From contig DASUHM010000069.1 in NCBI GenBank assembly GCA_036273515.1, positions 1 to 64,000 on the forward strand: DNA of 64,000 bases, given 5' to 3'. The position numbers and the translations under genes were made by a program. Under the pieces are notes generated by a model, which was not told where the DNA came from, did no database searches, and worked only from the letters and a program-made list of their open reading frames with translations. Positions 43,515 to 52,429 of the stretch are shown here, piece by piece (positions within the stretch are counted from its first letter, which is position 1; every line of letters starts with the position of its first letter). Origin of the DNA: Gaiellales bacterium. Lineage in GTDB: Bacteria; Actinomycetota; Thermoleophilia; Gaiellales; JAICJC01.

Positions 43515-45096
43515 TGCGGGCGCCCCGCGCGCCTTCGAGCGCCAGGCCACCGGACTCGTCCGCGAGGCCGGCTGGTGGGACATCCTCGTCTACAACCTGA
43601 ACTTCGTCTCGATCGGGCTGATGGCGGCGTTCCTGTTCAACACCACCATCCCGTTCTACCCGGGCGTGAACGTCTACGTGAACGAGCTGATCGCGTTCGG
43701 GCTCGTGATCCCGCTCTCGTTCGTGTTCGCGATGTTCGCCTCGGCGATGCCCCGCTCGGGCGGCGACTACGTCTACGTGTCGCGGACGCTGCACCCCGCG
43801 CTCGGGATGATGTCGTCCTGGAACAACACCGTCTGGTGGTTCATCTACGGCGGCGTCCCGTCGGCCTTCTTCGCCCGCTACGGCCTGGGGCCGTTCCTGC
43901 GCACGGTGGGGGACATGGCCGGATCGAGCACCATGGTCAGCTGGGGCAACACGCTGGTCGGCAAGAAGGGCACGGTCATCGCCGGCGCGCTCCTGATCAT
44001 CGCCCTCTGCGCCGTCTTCTCGCGCTCCCTGCGGCTCTACTTCCGGCTCCAGAACTCGCTCTTCCTGTTCGCGATGGCGAGCATCGTGCTCTCGATCATC
44101 GTGTTCGCCGCCAAGAGCCACGGCGACGTCGTCTCGGGGATCAACTCGACGTTCGGCGCGGGCAGCGTGAAGGGCGCGCTCAAGTCCGGCTCGCCGCAGG
44201 GGTCGTTCGACCTGCGCAACACGATCCTGCCGATGACCTGGCTCTATCTCGAGCTCGTGTTCAACCAGTCGTCCGCCTACATCGGCGGCGAGGTGCGGCG
44301 GGCATCCCGGGTGCAGCTGTGGTCGATCCCGGCCGCGGCCTGCATCGCGCTCGGCGTGCTGATGCTGCTGACGTGGGCGGCGATGAACTCCGTCGGGTTC
44401 ACGCTCTGGAACGGCCTCGGAAACGACTTCGGCGCCAGCCTCGGCCTCTCCTCGACGCCGGTCTACTCGGAGATCGCCGCGGCGGCCAGCGGCTCGACCG
44501 TGATCGGGGTCCTGATCCTGGGCGGCTTCGTGTTCTGGAGCTACACGTGGCTGCCGGGCCAGATCCTGAACGCGTCGCGCAACCTGGTCGCCTACGCAAT
44601 TGACGGCGTCATGCCGCGCCAATTGGCGTACGTGAGCGACAACACCCACGCCCCGCTCGCGGCCATCTGGCTCGTCGGGGCGGGGTCGATCGCCTTCCTC
44701 GTCCTCTACGTCTACACCCACATCTTCGCGACCCTGACCGGCATCTTCGGGTTCATCCTCGGGTTCTGCCTGGTCTCGATCGCGGCGATCCTCTTCCCCT
44801 ACCGCCTGCCCGACGTGTTCGAGTCGTCGGCGGTGCGCTGGCGGGTCGGCGGCGTCCCGGTGATGACGGTCGTCGGCGTCATCTCGCTGGCCGCCTGCGT
44901 GGCCGCGCTCGTGATCTTCTGGAAGGACCCCTACGCCGGCCTCCAGAACGCGGACGGGTCCCGCTACTGGTGGGGCGTCATCTACAACGTCGGGATCTTC
45001 CTCTCGGGCTTCGTCATCTACTTCGTGGCCAAGGCCTTCAACCGCAGCCGCGGCGTCGACATCGGCAAGCGGTTCCAGGAGATCCCGATTGAGTAG
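43501..45096 (+). CDS. APC-superfamily permease 1
   Basis: A 531-residue transporter with about 12 helices and an APC-type start: REAGWWDILVYNLNFVSIGLM, SAMPRSGGDYVYVSRTL and YIGGEVRRASR are family segments of amino-acid/polyamine/organocation permeases. It is closely similar in layout to the second permease of this locus (48373-49977), so the pair probably arose by duplication and imports related compounds. ATG at 43501 is inside the deacetylase gene (14-nt overlap). A CAATTG pair 17 nt apart lies in the coding region at 44597-44625. Confidence 0.9.
   Translation: MTAADAGAPRAFERQATGLVREAGWWDILVYNLNFVSIGLMAAFLFNTTIPFYPGVNVYVNELIAFGLVIPLSFVFAMFASAMPRSGGDYVYVSRTLHPALGMMSSWNNTVWWFIYGGVPSAFFARYGLGPFLRTVGDMAGSSTMVSWGNTLVGKKGTVIAGALLIIALCAVFSRSLRLYFRLQNSLFLFAMASIVLSIIVFAAKSHGDVVSGINSTFGAGSVKGALKSGSPQGSFDLRNTILPMTWLYLELVFNQSSAYIGGEVRRASRVQLWSIPAAACIALGVLMLLTWAAMNSVGFTLWNGLGNDFGASLGLSSTPVYSEIAAAASGSTVIGVLILGGFVFWSYTWLPGQILNASRNLVAYAIDGVMPRQLAYVSDNTHAPLAAIWLVGAGSIAFLVLYVYTHIFATLTGIFGFILGFCLVSIAAILFPYRLPDVFESSAVRWRVGGVPVMTVVGVISLAACVAALVIFWKDPYAGLQNADGSRYWWGVIYNVGIFLSGFVIYFVAKAFNRSRGVDIGKRFQEIPIE
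44597..44625. repeat. CAATTG-N17-CAATTG pair inside the permease gene
   Basis: CAATTG at 44597-44602 and 44620-44625 with a 17-nt spacer, as in the copies at 28396 and 52755. It encodes AIDGVMPRQLA, which aligns without a gap to AFDGIFPRKLS of the sister permease, so it is not an inserted block; it may be chance or a substitution of the original DNA. Confidence 0.3.
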
Positions 45097-45751
45097 GCCC
45101 GTCGCGCTCGTCACCGGCGCGGGCGGCGGCATCGGCGGCGCCTCGGCCGATGCGCTCGCGGCGGCCGGGATGCAGGTCGCCCGCACCGACCTGCCGCTCG
45201 ACGTCGCCGACGCCGGCGCGGTGGCCGGCCTCGTCGCGCGCACCGAGCAGGAGCTCGGCCCGATCGAGGTGCTCGTGAACTGTGCCGGCCACCTGACCGA
45301 GACGCCGATCGCCGACATCACCGACGCCGAGTGGCGGCGGATGCTGCGCGTGCACCTGGGCGGCACCTGGCACACCTGCCGCGAGGTGGCGCCGCGGATG
45401 GCCGCCCGCGGCCGCGGCGCGATCGTGAACACGAGCTCCGAGCTCGCGCTCTGCGGCGCCGAGCTGCACGCCCACTACTGCGCCGCCAAGGGCGCGATCG
45501 TCGGCCTCACGAAGTCGCTCGCGCTCGAGCTGGCCGGCCGCGGCGTGCGCGTGAACGCGGTCGCCCCCGGCGCCACCGACACCGCCCTCCTGACCGACAC
45601 CTGGCGCACGCCGGAGTACCTCGGCTCGCTGCCGCTGCGACGGCTCTCGACGCCCGCCGAGATCGCCGCGACGGTCGCCTTCCTGGCGTCGGACGCCGCG
45701 AGCTACGTGACCGGCATCGTGTTCTCCCCGAACTCGGGCGCGGTGATATGA
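45089..45751 (+). CDS. Short-chain dehydrogenase, locus SDR 1
   Basis: A 220-residue classical SDR: TGAGGGIGGASADALAAAG, LVNCAGH, NTSSELALCGAELHAHYCAAKGAI with catalytic Ser, Tyr and Lys intact, and the C-terminal VFSPNSGAVI. The residue after the second beta strand is Asp (RTDLPL), which favours NAD(H). The TTG start overlaps the permease end by 8 nt and the stop overlaps the next SDR by 4 nt. It would oxidise a hydroxyl of the compound imported by the permease (inference). Confidence 0.88.
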   Translation: MSRPVALVTGAGGGIGGASADALAAAGMQVARTDLPLDVADAGAVAGLVARTEQELGPIEVLVNCAGHLTETPIADITDAEWRRMLRVHLGGTWHTCREVAPRMAARGRGAIVNTSSELALCGAELHAHYCAAKGAIVGLTKSLALELAGRGVRVNAVAPGATDTALLTDTWRTPEYLGSLPLRRLSTPAEIAATVAFLASDAASYVTGIVFSPNSGAVI

Positions 45752-46458
45752 GGGTGGCGCTCGTGACGGGAGCAGCCACGGGGATCGGCGCCGCCACGGC
45801 GGACGTGCTCGAGCGGCGCGGCCTGCGGGTCGCACGCAATCACCTCCCCGGCCAGTCCGTCCCCGGCTACGCGGCGCCCGCCGACGTGGCCGATCCGGCG
45901 CAGGTGGAGGGCATGGTCGAGCGGGTGCGCGCCGACCTCGGCCCGGTGGAGGTGCTGGTCTGCAACGCCGCGCACATGGTCATGGGCGGGATCGACGAGG
46001 TCGGTCCCGACGCGTTCTGGAAGGTGATCGACACGAACCTCACAGGGAGCTTCAACTGCATCCGCGCCTGCGCCCCGGCGATGGCCGATGCCGGCTTCGG
46101 CCGCATCGTCACCGTCGCGTCCGGGTGGGGCGTGACCGGCTGGCCGCGGGCGAGCGCCTACAGCGCCTCCAAGGCCGGGATCATCTCGATGACGCGCGCC
46201 GTCGCCCGCGAGCTCGGCCCGGCCGGCGTCACTGCGAACGCGATCGCGCCCGGCGTCGTCGACACACCACAGCTCGACGTCGACGCCGCCGACGCCGGCG
46301 TGAGCGCGGCCGAGATCCGCGCCCGCTACGGCGCCGAGGTGCCGCTCGGCCGGGTGGCCCGGCCGGACGAGGTGGCCGCCATGATCGCCCACCTGTGCAG
46401 CGAGGAGGCCGGCACGATCACGGGCCAGGTCGTGCCCGTCGCCGGAGGCGCCCTGTGA
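45748..46458 (+). CDS. Short-chain dehydrogenase, locus SDR 2
   Basis: A 236-residue classical SDR with TGAATGIGAATADVLERRG, VCNAAHM, TVASGWGVTGWPRASAYSASKAGI (Ser, Tyr, Lys intact) and TITGQVVPVAGGAL at the end. The basic RNHLPG after the second strand may allow NADP(H). It overlaps SDR 1 (ATGA) and the ureohydrolase (GTGA). A second dehydrogenase suggests two hydroxyls or two successive oxidations. Confidence 0.88.
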   Translation: MRVALVTGAATGIGAATADVLERRGLRVARNHLPGQSVPGYAAPADVADPAQVEGMVERVRADLGPVEVLVCNAAHMVMGGIDEVGPDAFWKVIDTNLTGSFNCIRACAPAMADAGFGRIVTVASGWGVTGWPRASAYSASKAGIISMTRAVARELGPAGVTANAIAPGVVDTPQLDVDAADAGVSAAEIRARYGAEVPLGRVARPDEVAAMIAHLCSEEAGTITGQVVPVAGGAL

Positions 46459-47426
46459 GCGGCGGCCGCTACATGCCGGCGGACGCCTTCCGCAACCCGC
46501 GCTTCTCGGGCGTGCGCACCTACATGCGCCTGCCCCACGTCACCGACCTGGTCGACGTCGACGTGGCCGTGCTGGGCCTGCCGTTCGACACCGGCACGAG
46601 CTTCCGCTCCGGCGCCCGCTTCGGGCCGGAGGCGATCCGCTCGGCCTCGGCGCTCCTGCGGCCCTACAACCCGGAGCAACAGGTCGACATCTTCGCCCAC
46701 CTCTCCGCCGTCGACGCCGGCGACCTCGCCCTCGCACCGGGCGACACCGAGGCCACCTACGCGCTGGCCGAGGAGGGCCTCGCCCCGATCGTCGAGGCCG
46801 GGATCTTCCCGGTCGTCCTCGGCGGCGACCATTCGATCACGCTGGTGGAGCTGCGGGCGCTCGCGCGCCGGCACGGCCCGCTCGCCCTCGTCCATCTCGA
46901 CGCCCACGGCGACACCTGGCACGAGTACTTCGGCCAGCGCTACTTCCATGGGACGACGTTCCGGCGGGCGGCCGAGGAGGGCGTGATCGACCCGTCCAGC
47001 TCGGTGCAGGCGGGGATGCGCGGGTCGCTGTACGGGCCGGAGGACATCACCGCCGCCCGCGAGCTCGGCTTCACCGTCCTCTCGACCCGCGAGCTCCGCG
47101 AGCTCGGGCCTGCGGCGTTCGGCGACCTCGTCCGCCGTACGGTCGGCGACCGGCCCGCGTTCCTCTCGTTCGACGTCGACTTCTGCGACCCGGCGTTCGC
47201 GCCGGGAACGGGCACGCCGGAGATCGGCGGTCCCAGCACGTCGGAGGCGCTCGAGTTCGTCCGGGCGCTGCACGGCGTGGCGCTGACCGGCTGCGACGTC
47301 GTCGAGGTGGCGCCGGCCTACGACTCGCCCGGGCAGCCGACCGCGCTGCTCGGCGCGACGATCGCGTGGGAGGCGATCTCGCTCCATGCCCGTGCCCGCG
47401 CCGCCGTCGCGGAGGCGCCCGCGTGA
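46455..47426 (+). CDS. Ureohydrolase 1 (agmatinase/arginase family)
   Basis: A 323-residue ureohydrolase with all metal-binding signatures: VVLGGDHSIT, LVHLDAHGDTW and FLSFDVDFCDPAFAPGTGTPE. The six His/Asp ligands of the dinuclear centre are present. The family splits a guanidino group to urea and an amine, as in arginase, agmatinase, guanidinobutyrase and guanidinase. The substrate loop after GARFGPEAIR is not diagnostic. GTG start coupled to SDR 2. Confidence 0.88.
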   Translation: MSGGRYMPADAFRNPRFSGVRTYMRLPHVTDLVDVDVAVLGLPFDTGTSFRSGARFGPEAIRSASALLRPYNPEQQVDIFAHLSAVDAGDLALAPGDTEATYALAEEGLAPIVEAGIFPVVLGGDHSITLVELRALARRHGPLALVHLDAHGDTWHEYFGQRYFHGTTFRRAAEEGVIDPSSSVQAGMRGSLYGPEDITAARELGFTVLSTRELRELGPAAFGDLVRRTVGDRPAFLSFDVDFCDPAFAPGTGTPEIGGPSTSEALEFVRALHGVALTGCDVVEVAPAYDSPGQPTALLGATIAWEAISLHARARAAVAEAPA

Positions 47427-48361
47427 GGCTCTACTACGCCGGCGACGTGCACGGCTCCGAGAAGTGCTGGCGCAAGTTCCTCGGCGCCGCCCGCTTCTAC
47501 GAGGCCGACACGCTCATCATGGGCGGCGATATCACGGGCAAGCTGATGGTGCCCATCGTCGCGAAGGGCGGTGGCCGGCATGAGGCGACGGTGCTCGGCC
47601 GGCTCGAGACGGTCACCGACGACGGCGTGGAGGAGCTCGAGAAGCGCGTGCGCTTCAACGGCTTCTACCCGTATCGGTGCGACCGGGCGGAGTACGACCG
47701 CCTGAGCACCGACCGGGAGTACCGCGACACCGTGTTCACCGACCTGATGGTGGCGGAGGTGGCCCGCTGGATCGCGCTCGCCGAGGAGCGCCTCGCCGGC
47801 ACCGGCATCCGCTGCTACGTCATGCCCGGCAACGACGACGAGTTCGCGATCGACGGCGCGCTCGAGTCGACGACGGTCGTGAACCCCGACAACCGGGTCG
47901 TGCGGCTCGACGAGGAGACGCAGATGCTGTCCTGCTCGTGGACGAACCCGACCCCGTGGGACAGCCCCCGCGAGCAGCCCGAGGCCGAGCTGCTCGAGCG
48001 CCTGCACGGGCTCGCCGCCCAGCTCGAGCCGGGTGTGAACACCGTCTTCAACCTGCACTGCCCCCCGCACAACACGACCCTCGACCGCGCCCCGCAGCTG
48101 ACGGGCGACCTCAAGGTCGTCCTGGACGGCGGCGAGCCCCGGATCGTGCCCGTCGGCTCGACCGCCGTCCGGGCGCTGATCGAGGAGATCCAGCCCGTGC
48201 TCTCGCTGCACGGCCACATCCATGAGTCGAAGGCGATCGCGAAGATCGGCAAGACCACGTGCGTGAACCCCGGCAGCGCCTACTCGGAGGGCGTGATCGA
48301 CGGGGCCGTGGTCGACCTGCGCGGCCGCAAGATCAGATCCTGCCAGCTCGTGACCGGATAA
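47423..48361 (+). CDS. Calcineurin-like metallophosphoesterase
   Basis: A 312-residue phosphoesterase: YYAGDVHGSEKCW (DxH), MGGDITG (GD), VMPGNDDEF (GND), then SLHGHIHESKA (GHxH) and FNLHCPPHN, the complete dimetal set. It is most like phosphodiesterases of the YfcE/Icc type with a long insert. Between a ureohydrolase and a permease, a phosphorylated or cyclic-phosphate intermediate is possible, but this is inference. GTG start coupled by 4-nt overlap. Confidence 0.85.
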   Translation: MRLYYAGDVHGSEKCWRKFLGAARFYEADTLIMGGDITGKLMVPIVAKGGGRHEATVLGRLETVTDDGVEELEKRVRFNGFYPYRCDRAEYDRLSTDREYRDTVFTDLMVAEVARWIALAEERLAGTGIRCYVMPGNDDEFAIDGALESTTVVNPDNRVVRLDEETQMLSCSWTNPTPWDSPREQPEAELLERLHGLAAQLEPGVNTVFNLHCPPHNTTLDRAPQLTGDLKVVLDGGEPRIVPVGSTAVRALIEEIQPVLSLHGHIHESKAIAKIGKTTCVNPGSAYSEGVIDGAVVDLRGRKIRSCQLVTG

Positions 48362-48372
48362 GGAGGGAAGAC

Positions 48373-49977
48373 TTGGCCACCGAAGCAACGGACGCCCCGC
48401 AGGTTTTCGCCCGCAAGGCGACGGGGCTACGGCGTGAGGCATCCGCCCGCGACGTCTTCATCTACAACACGAACAACCAGAACATCGGCATCGGCGTCGC
48501 CTTCGTCGTGCTGCTGGTGCCCGCGTTCTACGCCGGGGCGAGCATGGTCACCGCGACCATCCTCGCCGGGCTGCTGGCGCTGCCGATGGCGTGCGTCTAC
48601 GCCTACTTCGCCTCGGCGATGCCCCGCTCCGGCGGGGACTACGTCTACATCAGCCGCACCCTGCACCCGTATCTGGGATTCCTGTCGTCGTGGAACTGGG
48701 TCGTCTGGCTCGTCACCTACACGGGCATCCCGGCCGCGTACCTGGCCCAGTACGGCCTGTCGGGGCTGTTCCGCGAGCTCGGGTTCGTCTTCTCGAGCCC
48801 TCGGCTGGTCAGCTACGGCGACAACTTCACCCGCAAGTGGTGGATCTTCGTGGCGGGCTCGCTCCTCCTGACGTTCTTCGCCATCGTCTTCACGCTGGGA
48901 ACGCGGCTCTACTTCCGCATCCAGAACACCTGCTTCGCGATCGCGATGGTCGGCATCGTCGTCGGCCTCGTCATCCTGGCCGTCAAGGGCCACGCGGACT
49001 CGGTCGCCGGCATCAACGCCTACGCGCACGGGCTCGGCGGTCCCAAGGATGCGGTCGGGGCGGCTGCCAAGTCCTCCCAGCACCTGCAGCAGTCGGGCTT
49101 CGACCTGAAGCAGACGATGTACGCGATGGTGTGGCCGCTCTTCATCACGCTGTACGCCATCACGTCGAGCTTCATCGGCGGCGAGGTGCGGAACGCGAAG
49201 CGGTCGCAGTTCCTGGCTATGCCGGGCTCGATCGTCTACGTGACGGTGCTGATGTTCCTGCTCATCGTGGGCCTGAACCACGCCATCGGCACGACGGTGC
49301 TCGGCCAGATCGGCGCCGCCGACCCGACCGTGATGGGCTTCGGCTCGACGCCGACCTACAACGAGCTGATCGCGGCGGTCGTGCACAACCAGGGCTGGCT
49401 GATCGTGATCCTCGGCGTCAGCTTCGTGCTCTGGACGTACGTCTGGCTGCCGATCAACTTCCTGGCGTCCACCCGGGCGATCCTGGCCTGGGCGTTCGAC
49501 GGGATCTTCCCGCGGAAGCTGTCCGAGGTGAACGAGCGCTACCACACCCCGATCCTCGCGATCGCGCTCGTGTGGGTCGCGTCCGAGGTCTGCCTCTACC
49601 TGTACGTGGATCAGATCTTCAACACCCTGAACGGGATCTTCTGCTGGGTGCTCTCGTTCGTCCTGTGCTCGATCGCGGCGATGGCCTTCCCGTACCGGCG
49701 GCGTGAGCTCTGGCAGGCGTCGCCGTGGAACGGGTCGACGCTGGGCGTCCCCAACATCACGTGGCTGGGAGGCCTGTCGACGATCTGCCTCCTCTTCTGC
49801 GAGTACTGGCTCTGGTACGACCCGATCCAGGGCTTCGACACGTGGGGCACGACCCTGCGCTGGGTGATGGTGCTCATCATCCCGACCGCCACGCTGATCT
49901 ACGGGATCGCGTGGTTCACCAGCAAGCAGCGCGGCGTCTCGGTGGACAGGGTGTTCGCCGAGATCCCGCCCGAGTAG
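48373..49977 (+). CDS. APC-superfamily permease 2
   Basis: A 534-residue transporter with about 12 helices, similar throughout to permease 1: REASARDVFIYNTNNQNIGIG, SAMPRSGGDYVYISRTLHPY, FIGGEVRNAKRS and AWAFDGIFPRKLSEVNERYHTP. Start: TTG at 48373 with AGGAGGG about 8 nt upstream; 11 nt separate it from the phosphoesterase stop. The duplicated permease suggests uptake of two related compounds or import and export. Confidence 0.9.
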   Translation: MATEATDAPQVFARKATGLRREASARDVFIYNTNNQNIGIGVAFVVLLVPAFYAGASMVTATILAGLLALPMACVYAYFASAMPRSGGDYVYISRTLHPYLGFLSSWNWVVWLVTYTGIPAAYLAQYGLSGLFRELGFVFSSPRLVSYGDNFTRKWWIFVAGSLLLTFFAIVFTLGTRLYFRIQNTCFAIAMVGIVVGLVILAVKGHADSVAGINAYAHGLGGPKDAVGAAAKSSQHLQQSGFDLKQTMYAMVWPLFITLYAITSSFIGGEVRNAKRSQFLAMPGSIVYVTVLMFLLIVGLNHAIGTTVLGQIGAADPTVMGFGSTPTYNELIAAVVHNQGWLIVILGVSFVLWTYVWLPINFLASTRAILAWAFDGIFPRKLSEVNERYHTPILAIALVWVASEVCLYLYVDQIFNTLNGIFCWVLSFVLCSIAAMAFPYRRRELWQASPWNGSTLGVPNITWLGGLSTICLLFCEYWLWYDPIQGFDTWGTTLRWVMVLIIPTATLIYGIAWFTSKQRGVSVDRVFAEIPPE

Positions 49978-49989
49978 GAGGGAGCCGGC

Positions 49990-50967
49990 ATGTCATCGAT
50001 CGCTTCGCAGCAGACCCGCCAGGGCTGGCACTCGGTCCTCGTGGGCGGTATCGCCACGTTCATGGGAGCGCCGCAGGTCGAGCCCAGCGCCGACGCCCTC
50101 CGGGCGGCCGGCGCGCGGGCGGCCTTCGTCGGCATGCCGTTCGACTCCACCACCATCGCCCGCCCGGGGGCGCAGCTCGGCCCCCGGGCCGTGCGGGACT
50201 GGTCGAGCCACACGCTCTCCTACCACGGCGAGTACGACCTCGACATCTTCGAGGAGCTCGGCGTGTGCGACATGGGCGACGTGCCGGTCGTGCCGGCCAA
50301 CGCCCCGAAGACCGTCGACCGCGTCGCCGACGTCATGGGCGAGGCGATCCGGGCGGGCGCCCTGCCGGTGCTGTGCGGCGGGGAGCACATCACGACGATC
50401 GGCGGCTCGATGGCCGTCGACCGGCACGCCCCGTCGGGGACGTACGGGCTGATCCTGGTCGACACGCATCTCGACACGGCGCCGGACGTCGGCGGCGAGA
50501 CGATCAACCACTGCTGCCCGATCACGCGGGCGATGGAGCTCGACGCGTTCGACCCGACGAAGTGCGTGATCATCGGGCCCCACGGGGCGATGAACCCGAA
50601 GAGCGAGTACGCCTACGTGCGCGAGGCGGGCGTGAAGGTCTACCACGTCTCCGACGTCGACAAGCGCGGCGCCCGGGCGGTGGCCGAGGAGGCGGTCGCG
50701 ATCGCCTCGGACGGCACCGACGGCGTCTACTTCAGCTTCGACGTCGACAGCCTCGACAGCTCGGTCTGCGCCGGCACGTGCGTGCCCACCATGGGCGGGC
50801 TGACCGCACGCGAGGCGCTCACGATGGTGTCGGTGATCGGCCGCTGCGACCTCGTCGCGATGGACGTGTGCGAGGTGGCGCCGGCCTACGACAACGGCGA
50901 GTCGGCGATGGCCGCCTGCCAGGTCGTCGTCGACACGCTCGCGGCCTACGCGGATTCGCATCGCTAG
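49990..50967 (+). CDS. Ureohydrolase 2 (diverged arginase-family protein)
   Basis: A 325-residue arginase-fold protein. The motifs are altered but the metal ligands remain: LCGGEHITT (Glu for Asp before His), LILVDTHLDTAPD (DxHxD) and YFSFDVDSLDSSVCAGTC (DxD). The PGTGTPE loop is replaced by AGTCVPTMGG, so the pocket must differ from agmatinase. GGAG lies 7 nt before the ATG. It closes the PucR-linked run; a stem-loop follows. Two unlike ureohydrolases in one operon suggest two guanidino substrates or a heteromeric enzyme. Confidence 0.85.
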   Translation: MSSIASQQTRQGWHSVLVGGIATFMGAPQVEPSADALRAAGARAAFVGMPFDSTTIARPGAQLGPRAVRDWSSHTLSYHGEYDLDIFEELGVCDMGDVPVVPANAPKTVDRVADVMGEAIRAGALPVLCGGEHITTIGGSMAVDRHAPSGTYGLILVDTHLDTAPDVGGETINHCCPITRAMELDAFDPTKCVIIGPHGAMNPKSEYAYVREAGVKVYHVSDVDKRGARAVAEEAVAIASDGTDGVYFSFDVDSLDSSVCAGTCVPTMGGLTAREALTMVSVIGRCDLVAMDVCEVAPAYDNGESAMAACQVVVDTLAAYADSHR

Positions 50968-50976
50968 GCCGTTCCG

Positions 50977-51009
50977 GGTGCCTGGCACCTCCTCCCGGTG
51001 CCAGGCACC
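50977..51009. terminator. Bidirectional stem-loop, GGTGCC family
   Basis: GGTGCCTGGCACC (50977-50989) and GGTGCCAGGCACC (50997-51009) are reverse complements, giving a 13-bp stem with a 7-nt loop; each arm is itself a near-palindrome. It separates convergent genes (ureohydrolase 2 and a lipoprotein), 9 and 12 nt from their stops. Confidence 0.65.
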
Positions 51010-51021
51010 GGCCGTCTGCGG

Positions 51022-51618
51022 CTAGGAGGCCGCGGTGAGCCGGGCGTCCTGGGTGCGCGCGAGCGCGACCAGACGCGACAGGGTGACGTGGCGGCCGAAG
51101 ACGGCGATGAGCTCGAGCGCCCCGCCGCGCTGCCAGCCGTAGGCGTACGCGGGCAGGCCCTCGAGGGTGCCCTCGAGCATGAGCCGGGGCGTGCCCGGCG
51201 CGCCGGGCGGCACGGCGATGGTGTGGGCGTGGAGCTGGCGGGTGATGTGGGCGGTCGCCTGGGCGTCGCCGATCACGATCCGGGCGGCGGCCGCATCGCG
51301 ATAGGTCATGGCCTCGCTGACGATCCCGACCTGGGCGGGGCGGGCGAAGCCGGCCGCGTAGCCGGCCAGGTAGGCGCGGCGGTCGGCGGCGCGGGCGGCG
51401 GCCGACTCGTGCAGGAGCTCGTGGGCGAGGGTGATCGGCTTCGTCGCGCTGGCCTGGGAGAGGTAGCCGGGTCCGAGATCGGACGCGTGCAGGACGAGGA
51501 ACTTCGGGCTGGGCAGGAGCGGCGCCGCCTTGCCGGCGGGGATCGCAGAGCCGGCGCCGCAGCCGGCTGCGAGCAGGGCTGCCAGGGCGAGCAGGGCGAT
51601 CGGGAACGGGCGTTTCAC
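51022..51618 (-). CDS. Putative lipoprotein
   Basis: A 198-residue protein with a lipoprotein signal: RPFPIALLALAALLAAGC. The mature part is Ala-rich; FLVLHASDLGPGYLSQ resembles the start of small actinobacterial lipoproteins in which a drug-target-like ligand domain follows, but no family name can be given. It would be anchored to the outer face of the membrane. It lies between two GGTGCC-type palindromes. Confidence 0.75.
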   Translation of the reverse strand: MKRPFPIALLALAALLAAGCGAGSAIPAGKAAPLLPSPKFLVLHASDLGPGYLSQASATKPITLAHELLHESAAARAADRRAYLAGYAAGFARPAQVGIVSEAMTYRDAAAARIVIGDAQATAHITRQLHAHTIAVPPGAPGTPRLMLEGTLEGLPAYAYGWQRGGALELIAVFGRHVTLSRLVALARTQDARLTAAS

Positions 51619-51650
51619 CCGCTCCCCATCGGCCCCGATCGCGCCCGGCT

Positions 51651-51681
51651 TGAATAGCCGGTGCCAGACACCCGGTATTCA
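51651..51681. repeat. GGTGCC-family palindrome overlapping a stop codon
   Basis: TGAATAGCCGGTGCC then AGACACCCGGTATTCA: an imperfect palindrome whose first 15 nt equal those of 22571-22585. Its right end supplies the stop codon (51679-51681) of the oxygenase gene on the minus strand, so the repeat may have replaced the original 3' end. Confidence 0.65.
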
Positions 51682-52386
51682 GGCGGCGTCGTGGAAGATG
51701 ATCCCGAGGGTCGTGCGTTCGCCGCCGAGCACCGTCGCGACCCCGTGGCGCATCGCCGCGCGGTAGAAGCCGCGCGAGCCCTGGACCGGGTGGTTGCGGG
51801 TGGGGAAGACGAGGAACGCACCCGGATCGAGGTCGATCACGTGCGCCCGCGACTGCTGCCGTGGCCGGCCTTCGACGAGCACGAACTGGCCGCCGGCGAA
51901 GTCGCCGATCGAGCTCAGCAGCGTGACCGCCTGGAGCGGGAAGGCGACGTCGCCGTAGACGTCCTGGTGCAGGGCGTTGTGGCCGCCCTCGCCGTAGCGC
52001 AGGATCAGCGGCGTCGGCCGCGTCTGGCCGGCGTCGTGGCAGCGGTCGAGGAACCCGTCGAGCCCGGCGGGCAGGTCGGCCGGCTCGCCCAGCTGCCCCG
52101 CCCAGCGGTTGGCGGTCTCGGCCAGCGGCGGGTAGAGCGCCCGGCGGGCGTCGGCGATGGGATCCGGCAGCGGGTTGTCGAAGTAGCGGTACGTGCCCTC
52201 GCCGAAGCGGTGGCGGCGCATCTCGATGGTCGAGCGGAAACGGCCGTCGTCGAAGCTCCCGGCGAGCCCGGCGCGCTCGTGGGCGGTGAGGACGGGCGGT
52301 GTCTGGGCGAAGCCGTCCTCGTCCAGCCGCGCCTGCAGGGCGGGCCAGTCGAGGGCGGCGATGCGGTCTGCGATGGAATTGGGCAT
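51679..52386 (-). CDS. 2-oxoglutarate/Fe(II)-dependent oxygenase
   Basis: A 235-residue double-stranded beta-helix protein. Iron ligands: HQDVYGD (HxD) and the distal His of RHGVATV; the 2-oxoglutarate-binding Arg is in GGERTTLGIIFHD. It resembles the prolyl-hydroxylase-like group acting on small molecules or proteins; the substrate is unknown. The ATG at 52386 begins MPNSIADRIAAL, with GAATTG upstream but no clear ribosome site; the frame is open further upstream. It is 43 nt downstream of metG. Confidence 0.82.
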   Translation of the reverse strand: MPNSIADRIAALDWPALQARLDEDGFAQTPPVLTAHERAGLAGSFDDGRFRSTIEMRRHRFGEGTYRYFDNPLPDPIADARRALYPPLAETANRWAGQLGEPADLPAGLDGFLDRCHDAGQTRPTPLILRYGEGGHNALHQDVYGDVAFPLQAVTLLSSIGDFAGGQFVLVEGRPRQQSRAHVIDLDPGAFLVFPTRNHPVQGSRGFYRAAMRHGVATVLGGERTTLGIIFHDAA

Positions 52387-52429
52387 ACGCGATGAACGCG
52401 CCGGAGCGGGAGGGCGTGAGATCGGGTTC

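Noticed and set aside
44597-44625. Palindrome insertion in the first APC permease
   Set aside because: The encoded residues align without a gap to the sister permease, so there is no inserted segment; the CAATTG spacing may be coincidence.
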